Positions 21,166 to 28,103 of a stretch of DNA of 40,759 bases are shown in pieces. The translations under genes and the position numbers were made by a program. The stretch comes from a virus. Where the stretch lies: positions 1 through 40,759 of IMG/VR virus record IMGVR_UViG_3300036770_005499. The stretch is one strand, 5' to 3'. The notes under the pieces were generated by a model. The model saw only the letters and a list, made by a program, of their open reading frames with translations. It had not been told where the DNA came from and ran no database searches. Position 1 is the stretch's first letter; each line of letters begins with the position of its first letter.

Positions 21166-21504
21166 ATGCAGGTAATCCATGAGGTCAAGAAAGTCTGGCG
21201 GCGCACGGTAGCGGTCGGACAGGCAGCCGAACTTGAGGTCGGGGACGTAATCTATGCGGGCTACCGCAGCCGCAGGGGCAACGTGAACGAGTTCATCGGA
21301 ATCGTGCCGAACGTCAGGCAGGCCCGTGACTCCCGATTCCGTCGTCGGAATGCCATCGCCCACAGCACGGTAGACGGCGTAGAGAGGGTTTACGGGGGCG
21401 TGAAACTCACCCTCGGCGGAATCCCCACCCCCGTCATCGTCAAGCCTGCCAGCCTTGTGTGTGTGGTTGGTTACGGGGGCGGCCCGTGGTGGTGGAGGTA
21501 CTAG
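21166..21504 (+). CDS. Hypothetical beta-rich protein
   Basis: This 112-residue product begins VIHEVKKVWRRTVAVGQAAELEVGDVIYAGYRSR, a likely beta barrel, and ends in a Gly/Trp tail (GYGGGPWWWRY). GAAAGGGGCAACGAA lies upstream. No family was recognised. The 13-bp repeat follows the stop. Confidence 0.72.
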   Translation: MQVIHEVKKVWRRTVAVGQAAELEVGDVIYAGYRSRRGNVNEFIGIVPNVRQARDSRFRRRNAIAHSTVDGVERVYGGVKLTLGGIPTPVIVKPASLVCVVGYGGGPWWWRY

Positions 21505-21524
21505 CCTCTTCCGCCACCGTCAAA

Positions 21525-21581
21525 CGAACGAGTGTTCGCTCGCCCCCCCCACGGGCGAACGCTTGTTCGGTTTATTTTTTT
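21525..21581 (+). terminator. Strong terminator
   Basis: A stem of about 17 bp between CGAACGAGTGTTCGCTCGCCC and GGGCGAACGCTTGTTCG, then TTTATTTTTTT. Confidence 0.8.
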
Positions 21582-21642
21582 GGGGCAAACCGGGGCTTCC
21601 AGCTCGCACGGGTCCACTCGAAGCCCCGTCCGAGGCGCACGA

Positions 21643-21658
21643 TGTTCCACGTGGAACA
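21643..21658. other. parS-like palindrome TGTTCCACGTGGAACA
   Basis: A perfect 16-bp dyad close to the bacterial parS consensus. An exact second copy is at 30121-30136. ParB-type proteins bind such sites; a ParA-like gene is at 12569. Confidence 0.65.
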
Positions 21659-21667
21659 TGGCGAGAC

Positions 21668-21694
21668 TAGGAAACCCCAGCCGAGTGGGTATAG
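21668..21694 (+). promoter_or_regulatory. Repeated promoter, copy R19
   Basis: CCCC variant; leaderless ATG 21702. Confidence 0.85.
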
Positions 21695-21701
21695 GCACTT
21701 T

Positions 21702-21986
21702 ATGACAGCGACAACGCTTCAGACGGTCGGGGTTCAGACCGTCGCCCACTTTGAGTGGGAAATCGCGAACCGCCGAAATGTCATCGTCACGATGGCAAAG
21801 GCAATCGAAGGCTACGCATTGTGCGCCCAATCGGAAGAGGTCTGCCCGACCGCTTACGAGACAGCCCACTATGCCCGAATCATCGCTCAAGAGGCCAGAC
21901 AGATGGCGGCCTTTGCCGACCAAATCAGCGGCCTCATGGTTGGGCTTGAGGCTCTCAAAAAGATGGTCGAATCGATCGAAATCTAA
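21702..21986 (+). CDS. Hypothetical all-helical protein
   Basis: This 94-residue leaderless gene is almost all helix (HFEWEIANRRNVIVTMAKAI and RIIAQEARQMAAFADQISG). No family was recognised. Confidence 0.72.
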   Translation: MTATTLQTVGVQTVAHFEWEIANRRNVIVTMAKAIEGYALCAQSEEVCPTAYETAHYARIIAQEARQMAAFADQISGLMVGLEALKKMVESIEI

Positions 21987-21997
21987 TAGGCCCCTAG

Positions 21998-22027
21998 CCC
22001 GACCCAGCCCAAAAAGGTTGGGTCGGG
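21998..22027 (+). terminator. Hairpin after gene 21702-21986
   Basis: CCCGACCCA and TGGGTCGGG form a 9-bp stem with an A-rich loop. Confidence 0.6.
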
Positions 22028-22028
22028 T

Positions 22029-22055
22029 TAGGAAACCCCAGCCCCATCGGTATAG
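22029..22055 (+). promoter_or_regulatory. Repeated promoter, copy R20
   Basis: CCCC variant; leader hairpin GCCGACCAGTCGGC precedes the AGAAAGAGG site and ATG 22101. Confidence 0.85.
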
Positions 22056-22100
22056 GTACATTGTCAGCGACGCCGACCAGTCGGCAGAAAGAGGTTCCAA

Positions 22101-22358
22101 ATGTCTACACGGGTTTCCTTCCACAACACCACGAACGTAAAGGCAGAAATCTATGCCAATACGGCAGAGGGTTCGCATCACTTCGCCTGCATGACCCTCA
22201 CGTTCACCGACGAAAAGGGCAGCACGTTCAGTCTCGATGTTTTCGGGCCAGTCGGCAGAGAGGGTGTCGAAAAGGCTCTCGATGACTTCTGGCGGTTCGG
22301 AACGGCAATCGCCATCGCCGCTACCGATGCGAGGATTGCTCTCCCCGCTTCGGTTTAG
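22101..22358 (+). CDS. Hypothetical beta protein
   Basis: This 85-residue product starts at ATG 22101 behind AGAAAGAGG. It is a beta-rich pattern (RVSFHNTTNVKAEIYANT and FACMTLTFTDEKGSTFSLDVF) with a helix REGVEKALDDFWRF. No family was recognised. Confidence 0.72.
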   Translation: MSTRVSFHNTTNVKAEIYANTAEGSHHFACMTLTFTDEKGSTFSLDVFGPVGREGVEKALDDFWRFGTAIAIAATDARIALPASV

Positions 22359-22365
22359 CGGGGAG
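22341..22365 (+). terminator. Hairpin overlapping the stop codon
   Basis: CTCCCCGCT and AGCGGGGAG pair across the end of gene 22101-22358. Confidence 0.6.
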
Positions 22366-22484
22366 TCCCCACGGGGGGCGGGGGAAACCCTGCCCCCCTT
22401 CTGCCGATGTGCAAGCGGGGCTTTGAGGCCAGTGGGTCAGCACGGCTGAAGCCCCGTTTCAAGGCGCACTAATGGCGGTCGGGT

Positions 22485-22511
22485 TAGGAAACCCCAGCCG
22501 AGTCGGTATAG
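22485..22511 (+). promoter_or_regulatory. Repeated promoter, copy R21
   Basis: CCCC variant; leaderless ATG 22519. Confidence 0.85.
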
Positions 22512-22518
22512 ACAACAC

Positions 22519-22779
22519 ATGACAACGAAACAGCGACCCACAGCAATTGCCCACCTTGTGACCCGTCAGGGCCGTGCGTCATCGTGGCGTGCGGTGCGTG
22601 ACTCCGATGGGGCCATGCTCATTTTCCACTACTCCACGCTCATGGCCGAAGTCCGTGACGGTGCGTTCACGCAAGTTTCGTGGGGTTGGGGTTCCATGTC
22701 CGACAAGTGTGGCCTTGCCAAGTTGCGCCGAGGGGCGCAGGAAGCGGGTCTAGAAATCCGACAGGCCGACGGCCTCTAG
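22519..22779 (+). CDS. Hypothetical protein
   Basis: This 86-residue leaderless gene has beta strands (SSWRAVRDSDGAMLIFHYSTLMAEV) and a C-terminal helix with AKLRRGAQEAG. No family was recognised. Confidence 0.7.
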   Translation: MTTKQRPTAIAHLVTRQGRASSWRAVRDSDGAMLIFHYSTLMAEVRDGAFTQVSWGWGSMSDKCGLAKLRRGAQEAGLEIRQADGL

Positions 22780-22904
22780 GGGCGGGGGCCGACGTAAGTG
22801 GGGCGGGTGTCGGCCCGCCCACTCCCCGTCGGGTTACCGGGGCTTCAAGCCCCTCCATGCGAAGTTCCGGCAGCCCCGGCCTCGCTCTTTGAGTCTGGTT
22901 TCCG

Positions 22905-22931
22905 TAGGAAACCCCAGCATCGGCGGTATAG
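22905..22931 (+). promoter_or_regulatory. Repeated promoter, copy R22
   Basis: Motif ends CAGCA (mismatch); leaderless ATG 22939. Confidence 0.85.
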
Positions 22932-22938
22932 GCCCACC

Positions 22939-23346
22939 ATGCCAGACAACAGCGCAAACCTCACCCGTAACACCTACCCGTGCCCGAACCACCCCCACGC
23001 GAACCTCGCGCCGATGCCCTCGTCCCCGACGCTTGAGGAAATCGCGGCGTGGCTCGGCCGCCAGCGTTCCACGTTCTTCGCGTCCCTCGCGGCGTATTTC
23101 GCCGCGCGCGGCAGGTTCACGCCCAAGCAGGAAAAGTACGCGCGCAACGCCTACTATCAGGCGGCGCACCTGCGCCAGATGTACCTCGCGAGCGGCCGCA
23201 CCCACGATTGGGCGCACACCGAGACGCGCCACGGCAACGTCGGGAGTTGGGAACTCGGAACCTACCGCAACGTGCAGGTCTACGCCTGCACCCGCTGCGG
23301 CGAGGTTCGCGAGACCGTGGAGTGGAACAACTACTCGGGGGACTAG
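22939..23346 (+). CDS. Hypothetical zinc-type protein with helical middle
   Basis: This 135-residue gene has an N-terminal CPNHPH, a long helical middle (EEIAAWLGRQRSTFFASLAAYFAARG), and a C-terminal Cys knuckle ACTRCGEVRETVEW. No family was recognised. The 13-bp repeat follows. Confidence 0.7.
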   Translation: MPDNSANLTRNTYPCPNHPHANLAPMPSSPTLEEIAAWLGRQRSTFFASLAAYFAARGRFTPKQEKYARNAYYQAAHLRQMYLASGRTHDWAHTETRHGNVGSWELGTYRNVQVYACTRCGEVRETVEWNNYSGD

Positions 23347-23385
23347 CCCCCGAGGGAGTCTCTTCCGCCACCGTCAAAGGTTCCG

Positions 23386-23410
23386 CCCCTCGGGTCTCGC
23401 CCCCGAGGGG
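23386..23410 (+). terminator. GC-rich hairpin after the 13-bp repeat
   Basis: CCCCTCGGG pairs with CCCGAGGGG; a second hairpin CGAACGCTTGTTCG follows. Confidence 0.6.
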
Positions 23411-23487
23411 CCGAACGCTTGTTCGGGTCTCGCCTCGCGGCAGAGGCCGGGGCTTCCGGGGACACGCGAAGATGGTGGAAGCCCCGT

Positions 23488-23514
23488 TAGGAAACTCCAG
23501 CCGACTCGGTATAG
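23488..23514 (+). promoter_or_regulatory. Repeated promoter, copy R23
   Basis: Full motif; leaderless ATG 23522. Confidence 0.85.
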
Positions 23515-23521
23515 ACAACAC

Positions 23522-23710
23522 ATGAGCGACAACGAGACACAAGAAAAACTGCTGTGGGACATCGTGGAGATTATCCACTTTTCCGACCATCCAGAATACG
23601 AGGATGTAGTCGATGCCATCGACTCACTGCTCGACTGGCACGGCTTCGATACAGTCGGGCTTCGACTGAACAGGACACGCAACAAGAGGTGCCTAGTGGG
23701 GGAGGATTAG
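23522..23710 (+). CDS. Small acidic hypothetical protein
   Basis: This 62-residue leaderless gene has amphipathic helices (EKLLWDIVEIIHFSDHPEYEDVVDAIDSLL). Basic residues cluster at the end (RLNRTRNKRC). No family was recognised. Confidence 0.7.
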   Translation: MSDNETQEKLLWDIVEIIHFSDHPEYEDVVDAIDSLLDWHGFDTVGLRLNRTRNKRCLVGED

Positions 23711-23756
23711 TTCCCCAAATTTCATAGCCCCGCATGGCTCACGAAAAAACTGAGGC

Positions 23757-23783
23757 TAGGAAACTCCAGCCTTGTTGGTATAG
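23757..23783 (+). promoter_or_regulatory. Repeated promoter, copy R24
   Basis: Full motif; leaderless ATG 23791. Confidence 0.85.
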
Positions 23784-23790
23784 ACACTTC

Positions 23791-24003
23791 ATGACACAGC
23801 GCACCACCACCTACGCAGTTTGGTACGCCTCGGCTGGGTGTCTCTCGGACTCGGGCTATCCCGAGTTTGTGGGGACGCTCGCAGAATGCGAGGCCTTCAT
23901 TGAGGAGAACGAGGACGACTACAAGCGTCCCGAGGTTCAGCACGACCTCTACTCACTCTCCATCGGACAGGTCGGGTATCCCGAAGAGGAGGAGGGGGAC
24001 TAG
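23791..24003 (+). CDS. Hypothetical protein
   Basis: This 70-residue leaderless gene has TTYAVWYASAGCLSDSGYPEF then GTLAECEAFIEEN, a pattern seen in phage small proteins of unknown role. The C terminus is acidic. Confidence 0.7.
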   Translation: MTQRTTTYAVWYASAGCLSDSGYPEFVGTLAECEAFIEENEDDYKRPEVQHDLYSLSIGQVGYPEEEEGD

Positions 24004-24058
24004 TCCCCCAAATCTCCCCAGAGCCCCGCAGCCTAGCGGCACTGCTAGGCGGCATGAC

Positions 24059-24085
24059 TAGGAAACTCCAGCCACGTTGGTATTG
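24059..24085 (+). promoter_or_regulatory. Repeated promoter, copy R25 (drives an RNA)
   Basis: Motif with TATTGT; no ATG follows, but a strongly structured RNA does. Confidence 0.8.
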
Positions 24086-24091
24086 TCTATT

Positions 24092-24206
24092 TACCGAGCG
24101 AGTCGGGGAACTGAAGAGGGTACAAGGTAGACCCTAATCGGTTAGTCCCCCCTGGTGTAAGGGGTGCGGGTAGCCGACAGGATTCCCCGATTCGTTCGGC
24201 ACTAAT
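24092..24206 (+). ncRNA. Structured phage RNA closed by a 17-bp stem
   Basis: A start site six or seven bases past the -10 box falls at about 24092. CCGAGCGAGTCGGGGAA (24094-24110) pairs with TTCCCCGATTCGTTCGG (24183-24199) over 17 positions, three of them G-U. Inside, GGG-TACAAGGTAGA-CCC and GGTGCGGGTAGCC-type pairings are possible. There is no open frame. No known family was recognised. The length (about 106 nt between stem ends) excludes most terminators. Confidence 0.65.
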
Positions 24207-24211
24207 CCTTG

Positions 24212-24238
24212 TAGGAAACTCCAGCCACGTCGGTATAG
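24212..24238 (+). promoter_or_regulatory. Repeated promoter, copy R26
   Basis: Full motif; TATAGT, seven bases, ATG 24246. Confidence 0.85.
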
Positions 24239-24245
24239 TCTCTTC

Positions 24246-24455
24246 ATGCTGGTGCGTGGTTGCAAGATTCGGGAAAACGACGGGATTCGTGTGAACGGGA
24301 AGGTTCTCATCGTTTCGTCGGTTCAGGCAGAAGAGGCGTTTGAGTCGGTCGGAATCTTCGTCAGACCGCTTGGGCGTGGCAAGGCTCACGACGTTCTAGT
24401 GTTCGTCGGCAGAGACGAACTGGTGCAGGTAATCCGAGACAGGAAGGGAAAATAG
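24246..24455 (+). CDS. Hypothetical beta protein
   Basis: This 69-residue gene is beta-rich (CKIRENDGIRVNGKVLIVSSVQAEEAFESVGIFVRPL). It ends just before the next gene in the same operon, whose start lies two bases past its stop. No family was recognised. Confidence 0.7.
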   Translation: MLVRGCKIRENDGIRVNGKVLIVSSVQAEEAFESVGIFVRPLGRGKAHDVLVFVGRDELVQVIRDRKGK

Positions 24456-24457
24456 AA

Positions 24458-24733
24458 ATGTTCAGAGAACCGAGCGATTCGTACATCGTCAAAGAGGCAG
24501 AGGCGTTCTACGACTCATGCGCCGAGTACGAAGAGGCTGAATGGCGGTACGTGGATTCAGACGATTACAACGAGGCGTTGTACGAATTCATGTTCGTTTG
24601 GAACCCTGAGACGGGAACCGAGACCCCCACAGGCAGGACGGAAGAAGAATTCCGTGCCCACGATGGCTGGAGCGGATACGTTCGTCGTTTCATGGAGCGA
24701 GAGAAAGAACCCGACGATTACTGGAGGGACTAG
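24458..24733 (+). CDS. Acidic hypothetical protein
   Basis: This 91-residue protein is rich in Glu/Asp/Tyr. It ends EKEPDDYWRD. It is the second gene of the R26 mini-operon; an AGGAAGGGAAAAT site precedes the ATG. Unknown function. Confidence 0.7.
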   Translation: MFREPSDSYIVKEAEAFYDSCAEYEEAEWRYVDSDDYNEALYEFMFVWNPETGTETPTGRTEEEFRAHDGWSGYVRRFMEREKEPDDYWRD

Positions 24734-24806
24734 GGGAGCCGGGGCCTCGAGGTTGGCGGATGCCCCACGCCGAAGCCCCGTTCCACGACACGGAACATGG
24801 CGAGAC

Positions 24807-24833
24807 TAGGAAACTCCAGCCGAGTCGGTATAG
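24807..24833 (+). promoter_or_regulatory. Repeated promoter, copy R27
   Basis: Full motif; leaderless ATG 24841. A degenerate parS-like sequence (TTCCACGACACGGAACA) stands 26 bases upstream, where copy R19 has a perfect one. Confidence 0.85.
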
Positions 24834-24840
24834 ACACTTC

Positions 24841-25275
24841 ATGACAGCGAAAGCACTCCACATCAAGACAGACGGAACCTTCACGGAACTGACCCTGTCG
24901 GGCAACTATCAGGAAATCAACGCCCTAGTGGGCGGTTGGTTTGACGCCGTTCGGGGAGAGGACTTCGTGGTGTACGTCCACGACGAGGGTCTACTCATTG
25001 AGGGGTTTGAGCCGAACGTGTTCGCCACCATGCTCACGGGTCGGGTTATCTTCGGTGACGTGGTCATCGTGGGCGCACTCAACGAGGACGGCGAGTACGA
25101 CGGAGAGAACCACGACGTGCCCGATGAAATCGTGCGACTGGCACACGAGGAATGTCTCCGTGTGAACACGAGCGAGTCCTACCGCCAGCGAGTCATTGAC
25201 GGGCGCAACGAAATCATGCGAGACCCCGTACAGGTCTACAGCCAGAACGCAGACGGCGAGTGGGAGAGGGTCTAG
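24841..25275 (+). CDS. DUF3846-like protein
   Basis: This 144-residue leaderless gene matches the small phage/plasmid DUF3846 pattern: an N-terminal ALHIKTDGTFTEL, VGGWFDAV, VVYVHDEGLLIEGFEPNVFATML and GDVVIVGALNEDGEY. That domain (about residues 15-90) has no settled function; family members are common in conjugative and phage accessory regions. The C terminus is charged. Confidence 0.6.
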   Translation: MTAKALHIKTDGTFTELTLSGNYQEINALVGGWFDAVRGEDFVVYVHDEGLLIEGFEPNVFATMLTGRVIFGDVVIVGALNEDGEYDGENHDVPDEIVRLAHEECLRVNTSESYRQRVIDGRNEIMRDPVQVYSQNADGEWERV

Positions 25276-25432
25276 GCTCTCTTCCGCCACCGTCAAAGGT
25301 TGGGGGGTGGGGGCGACCCTGCCCCCCGCCAGAATGCCCCCGCCGAAAACTTTTCTAGGGCGCACCGGGGCTTCCGCGCGCAGTCGTCGTGCCACTCGAA
25401 GCCCCGTCCGAGGCGCGCAGGGCGGTCGGGCA

Positions 25433-25459
25433 TAGGAAACTCCAGCCGTCGTGGTATAG
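25433..25459 (+). promoter_or_regulatory. Repeated promoter, copy R28
   Basis: Full motif; leaderless ATG 25467. Confidence 0.85.
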
Positions 25460-25466
25460 ACACTTC

Positions 25467-25628
25467 ATGAACAGCGACAACCCCAAGCACAATTTCGGTT
25501 GGTGGGACGACCTCACCTACGGCACGTCGTGGAATTGGCAGGATACGTGGCGCAAGCGCAACGGTCTCCCGCCTCGCGACGGGCGCGACGAAGAGTCCGA
25601 CGACGACCACGAAGGGTGGTGGGGGTAA
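25467..25628 (+). CDS. Small acidic protein, paralogue of 30300-30479
   Basis: This 53-residue leaderless gene is a close relative of the protein at 30300: MNSD-PKHNFGW, then N/SWNWQ then a basic RKRNG and PRDG. The C terminus is Asp/Glu-rich. The function is unknown; the duplication suggests it matters. Confidence 0.75.
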   Translation: MNSDNPKHNFGWWDDLTYGTSWNWQDTWRKRNGLPPRDGRDEESDDDHEGWWG

Positions 25629-25684
25629 CCCCACCCGCTTCGGCGGCCCGAAGCCCCGGCCTGATCACGGGCTGACGGTCGGCA

Positions 25685-25711
25685 TAGGAAACTCCAGCCT
25701 CGGCGGTATAG
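25685..25711 (+). promoter_or_regulatory. Repeated promoter, copy R29
   Basis: Full motif; leaderless ATG 25719. Confidence 0.85.
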
Positions 25712-25718
25712 TCACCTC

Positions 25719-25928
25719 ATGAACAGCGACAACACTCACCCGACAATCGCATCGCCTTTCGCTCGCAAGTGCGAACAGCAATGCGGGAAAGAGGCCACCA
25801 CCTACGCCATCGACCCGCTTCCTGGCGGGTGGGGCGGGTACTACTGCCAGCCATGCGCCGAGGCCATGCGTTTCCAGGTCGTAGACCGCTACGAAAACGG
25901 GGTGATAGTCCCACGGGGGCGGGTGTAA
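25719..25928 (+). CDS. Small zinc-type hypothetical protein
   Basis: This 69-residue protein has KCEQQCGKEATTYAI and GGYYCQPCAEAM, a four-Cys arrangement (about residues 18-48) that probably binds zinc. No family was recognised. Confidence 0.7.
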   Translation: MNSDNTHPTIASPFARKCEQQCGKEATTYAIDPLPGGWGGYYCQPCAEAMRFQVVDRYENGVIVPRGRV

Positions 25929-26006
25929 CCCTGCCCCTGCAAGTCCTTAGTCGGGGCTTCGGGGGAATGTGGACACGGTCGAAGCCCCGTCCGAGGCGCA
26001 CACTGC

Positions 26007-26153
26007 CCCTGATCGGCCCGGTGATCGGCCCCTGATCGGCCCCTGATTGGCCCGGTGATCGGCCCCTGATTGGCCCGGTGATCGGCCCCTGATCGGCCCC
26101 TGATCGGCGGGTGATCGGCCCCTGATCGGCCCCTGATCGGCGGGTGATCGGCG
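26007..26153 (+). repeat. Iteron-like array of GATCGGCC units
   Basis: Thirteen copies of GATYGG follow at alternating 11- and 12-base spacing (CCCCT and CCCGGT linkers). One copy per helical turn suggests cooperative protein binding. No gene is in this 150-bp stretch. Confidence 0.75.
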
Positions 26154-26155
26154 GC

Positions 26156-26182
26156 TAGGAAACTCCAGTGGCCACGGTATAG
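26156..26182 (+). promoter_or_regulatory. Repeated promoter, copy R30
   Basis: Motif with CAGTG mismatch; leader hairpin GCCGCACAAGCGGC before ATG 26227. Confidence 0.8.
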
Positions 26183-26226
26183 GCCCCTTGTCAGCGACGC
26201 CGCACAAGCGGCAGAAAGGGGCGATC

Positions 26227-26475
26227 ATGCCCGAGAAAGTTGTGGCCGTGGCCATTGACATGGGATCCGAGCCGTGGGATACCGTGACGTTCACCTACCG
26301 AGTTTCGGCCGAGTCCAAGCGGCTCGGGCGTGATCGTGACTATTTCTACCGCACGATCCGTGACCGCATCGGCAGGGATCGCTACTGGCTGCAGTCGGTC
26401 CTCATTGACCCGACCGAGAGTGACCTCATGCTCGCCCTGGATCGGGCGTGGGACCCGTGGCCGTTCGGCCAGTAG
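26227..26475 (+). CDS. Hypothetical protein
   Basis: This 82-residue protein is mixed alpha/beta (VVAVAIDMGSEPWDTVTFTYRV) with an Arg/Asp-rich middle (RDRDYFYRTIRDRIGRDRYW). The leader has AGAAAGGGG. No family was recognised. Confidence 0.7.
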   Translation: MPEKVVAVAIDMGSEPWDTVTFTYRVSAESKRLGRDRDYFYRTIRDRIGRDRYWLQSVLIDPTESDLMLALDRAWDPWPFGQ

Positions 26476-26596
26476 TGGGGCCACCCCACGGGGGCGGGGG
26501 GAACCCTGCCCCCTCTCAGCGTGCAGGACGGGGCTTCGGCGGGCGGGCGCGGTGGCGGAAGCCCCGCGAACGCTCGGGCCACCCTCGCACGGGTGC

Positions 26597-26700
26597 GGCC
26601 CCTGATCGACCCGTGCCCCTGATCGACCCGTGCCCCTGATCGACCCGTGCCCCTGATCGACCCGCTACGGGCGGCCTGATCGACCCGCTACGGGCGGCCT
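26597..26700 (+). repeat. Second iteron-like array of GATCGACCC units
   Basis: Five GATCGACCC units: three at 17-base spacing (CCCGTGCCCCT linkers), then two with a CGCTACGGGCGGCCT linker at 23-base spacing. It lies just upstream of copy R31. Confidence 0.7.
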
Positions 26701-26710
26701 GTTGGTGCGG

Positions 26711-26737
26711 TAGGGAACTACAGCCATGCGGGTATGG
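26711..26737 (+). promoter_or_regulatory. Repeated promoter, copy R31
   Basis: Degenerate motif (TAGGGAACTACAGCC, TATGGT); leaderless ATG 26745. Confidence 0.8.
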
Positions 26738-26744
26738 TGAACTC

Positions 26745-27035
26745 ATGTTCACCTTCACTGAATCCGAGCCCCTGACCCACGACGACTGCCTCGAGAACGG
26801 GAACGGCCCGTGTGCGGGGGCGGTAGAGTTCCACCCTCGCTACGACACCCGCTACGTCGACGACAACCGCTATTTCCCCCGCTGCGAGGCCCACTACGCC
26901 GCCTACGCCGAGCGGTGCGAGGCCCGTATCCAGCGGGAGATCGAGGCCGAGGCCCGCCAGTACTGCAAGCACGGCACGTTCGTGGGCGACCCCTACGGGC
27001 CCGATTACATCTGCGGGCAGTGCGAGTTCGAATAG
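26745..27035 (+). CDS. Cys-rich hypothetical protein
   Basis: This 96-residue leaderless gene has CLENGNGPCAGAVEF near the start and CKHGTFVGDPYGPDYICGQCE near the end, a pattern I have seen in actinophage proteins. The Cys positions suggest zinc. The function is unknown. Confidence 0.72.
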   Translation: MFTFTESEPLTHDDCLENGNGPCAGAVEFHPRYDTRYVDDNRYFPRCEAHYAAYAERCEARIQREIEAEARQYCKHGTFVGDPYGPDYICGQCEFE

Positions 27036-27071
27036 CCCGCACGGGTGGGGGCACGGCCCCCGAGGTTGATC

Positions 27072-27093
27072 CCCGCCCTTCGGGGCGGGTTTT
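27072..27093. terminator. Terminator between convergent genes
   Basis: CCCGCCC-TTCG-GGGCGGG and TTTT on the + side, between rightward gene 26745-27035 and leftward 27124-27606. Confidence 0.8.
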
Positions 27094-27123
27094 CTGCGCC
27101 AAGGCCCCGCTGGCGCACGGTGG

Positions 27124-27606
27124 CTACCGGGGCTGCGAAGCTGGCAATGTTTTCATCGGATGCAGTTGGTGCTTCCCCAAACGCCAAGACTGGCGCCACC
27201 CATTTGGGTTGAATAAGTTCTCATCACGTTTTGCTTCGTGCCCGTATGCCCACCCAATGAAAAAGAATACGTTTCCGATTAACTGGGCGAAAATGTAAAC
27301 ACGATCAGACGGGTCGTTGTCTCTAATAATGAGACCGCCTCGAGGGTGACTAGTTGCCCGTATCTCGTTCATGCCGTCATCGGGTACTTGGTGAAACTCG
27401 TTTATCGGGTTATGCCATAGGCGCTCGTTCAGGCGTGCCCACGCTAGTTCGGCACCGGCTCCCACCCTCTCCTGCTCGAGACGCTCATCCATCGAGCGTT
27501 CGTATGTGGAGGCGTGATTTAGCCCCTGCTGGCTCGATTCCTCTATACGCAGTCTGACAGCCCGCTCAACCTCGCCCCAGTCGTCGTCGTTCATTGCGTA
27601 TTTCAT
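27124..27606 (-). CDS. PD-(D/E)XK-like or unknown phage protein
   Basis: This 160-residue product starts at ATG 27606, with TATTTT six bases upstream and no ribosome binding site, so it appears leaderless. The core NEIRATSHPRGGLIIRDNDPSDRVYIFAQLIGNVFFFIGWAYGHEAK resembles small nuclease-like phage proteins, but catalytic residues cannot be confirmed. The C terminus is Trp-rich. Nuclease activity is a guess. Confidence 0.4.
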   Translation of the reverse strand: MKYAMNDDDWGEVERAVRLRIEESSQQGLNHASTYERSMDERLEQERVGAGAELAWARLNERLWHNPINEFHQVPDDGMNEIRATSHPRGGLIIRDNDPSDRVYIFAQLIGNVFFFIGWAYGHEAKRDENLFNPNGWRQSWRLGKHQLHPMKTLPASQPR

Positions 27607-27651
27607 AGCGCAAAAATACACCCGATGCTGACGAAGCGCAACCGACCCCCA

Positions 27652-27819
27652 TTAGTCGTCCTCTCCCGTCTCAACGACATTGGTCAACCAACAGATCTTC
27701 CTGCAGATAGGACAACCAACAAGCGGGTAGTAGTTATGGGGTCGACCATTCTCGTCGAATACACGGTCACGGTCGATCTCGTGCAACGAACCGCAGTGTT
27801 TGAAGTAATAACGTTTCAT
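27652..27819 (-). CDS. Small Cys/His protein
   Basis: This 55-residue gene from ATG 27819 has HCGSLHEID and CPICRKICW, a likely zinc site. It lies next to a similar small Cys protein (27852-28019). No repeated promoter stands before it, so it probably shares the transcript of its neighbour. Confidence 0.6.
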   Translation of the reverse strand: MKRYYFKHCGSLHEIDRDRVFDENGRPHNYYPLVGCPICRKICWLTNVVETGEDD

Positions 27820-27851
27820 ACCTCATACAAGGTGCGCTCGGTTGCTAAATG

Positions 27852-28019
27852 TCAGGAATTGTTCTCGAGAATCTCGGCGCATTCAGGGCAAGTAACCTCG
27901 AGACGGTCGGTTGTAATCCCCGTCTCAGTCTCCACGACTGCTCCGCAGTGGGCAATGCTAACGATGTGCAGTGTCCTGCCTTCACCAATGATTTTCTCTC
28001 CGCAGAATAGGTGAACCAT
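27852..28019 (-). CDS. Small Cys protein
   Basis: This 55-residue gene from ATG 28019 has HLFCGEKIIGEG and TCPECAEIL, suggesting a small zinc-binding protein. It is probably co-transcribed with 27652-27819. Confidence 0.6.
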   Translation of the reverse strand: MVHLFCGEKIIGEGRTLHIVSIAHCGAVVETETGITTDRLEVTCPECAEILENNS

Positions 28020-28103
28020 GCAGGCATTCTAGCATGAGCCGAGCACGGGGCTTCGGAGCTCGCGCGCCCCCGTAGGGGCGGAGGCCTTTCGGCCTCGTGC
28101 CCG

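Noticed and set aside
24092-24206. The folded RNA as a tRNA or tmRNA
   Set aside because: No CCA end, anticodon stem or T-loop sequence was seen, and the single long end stem does not match a cloverleaf.
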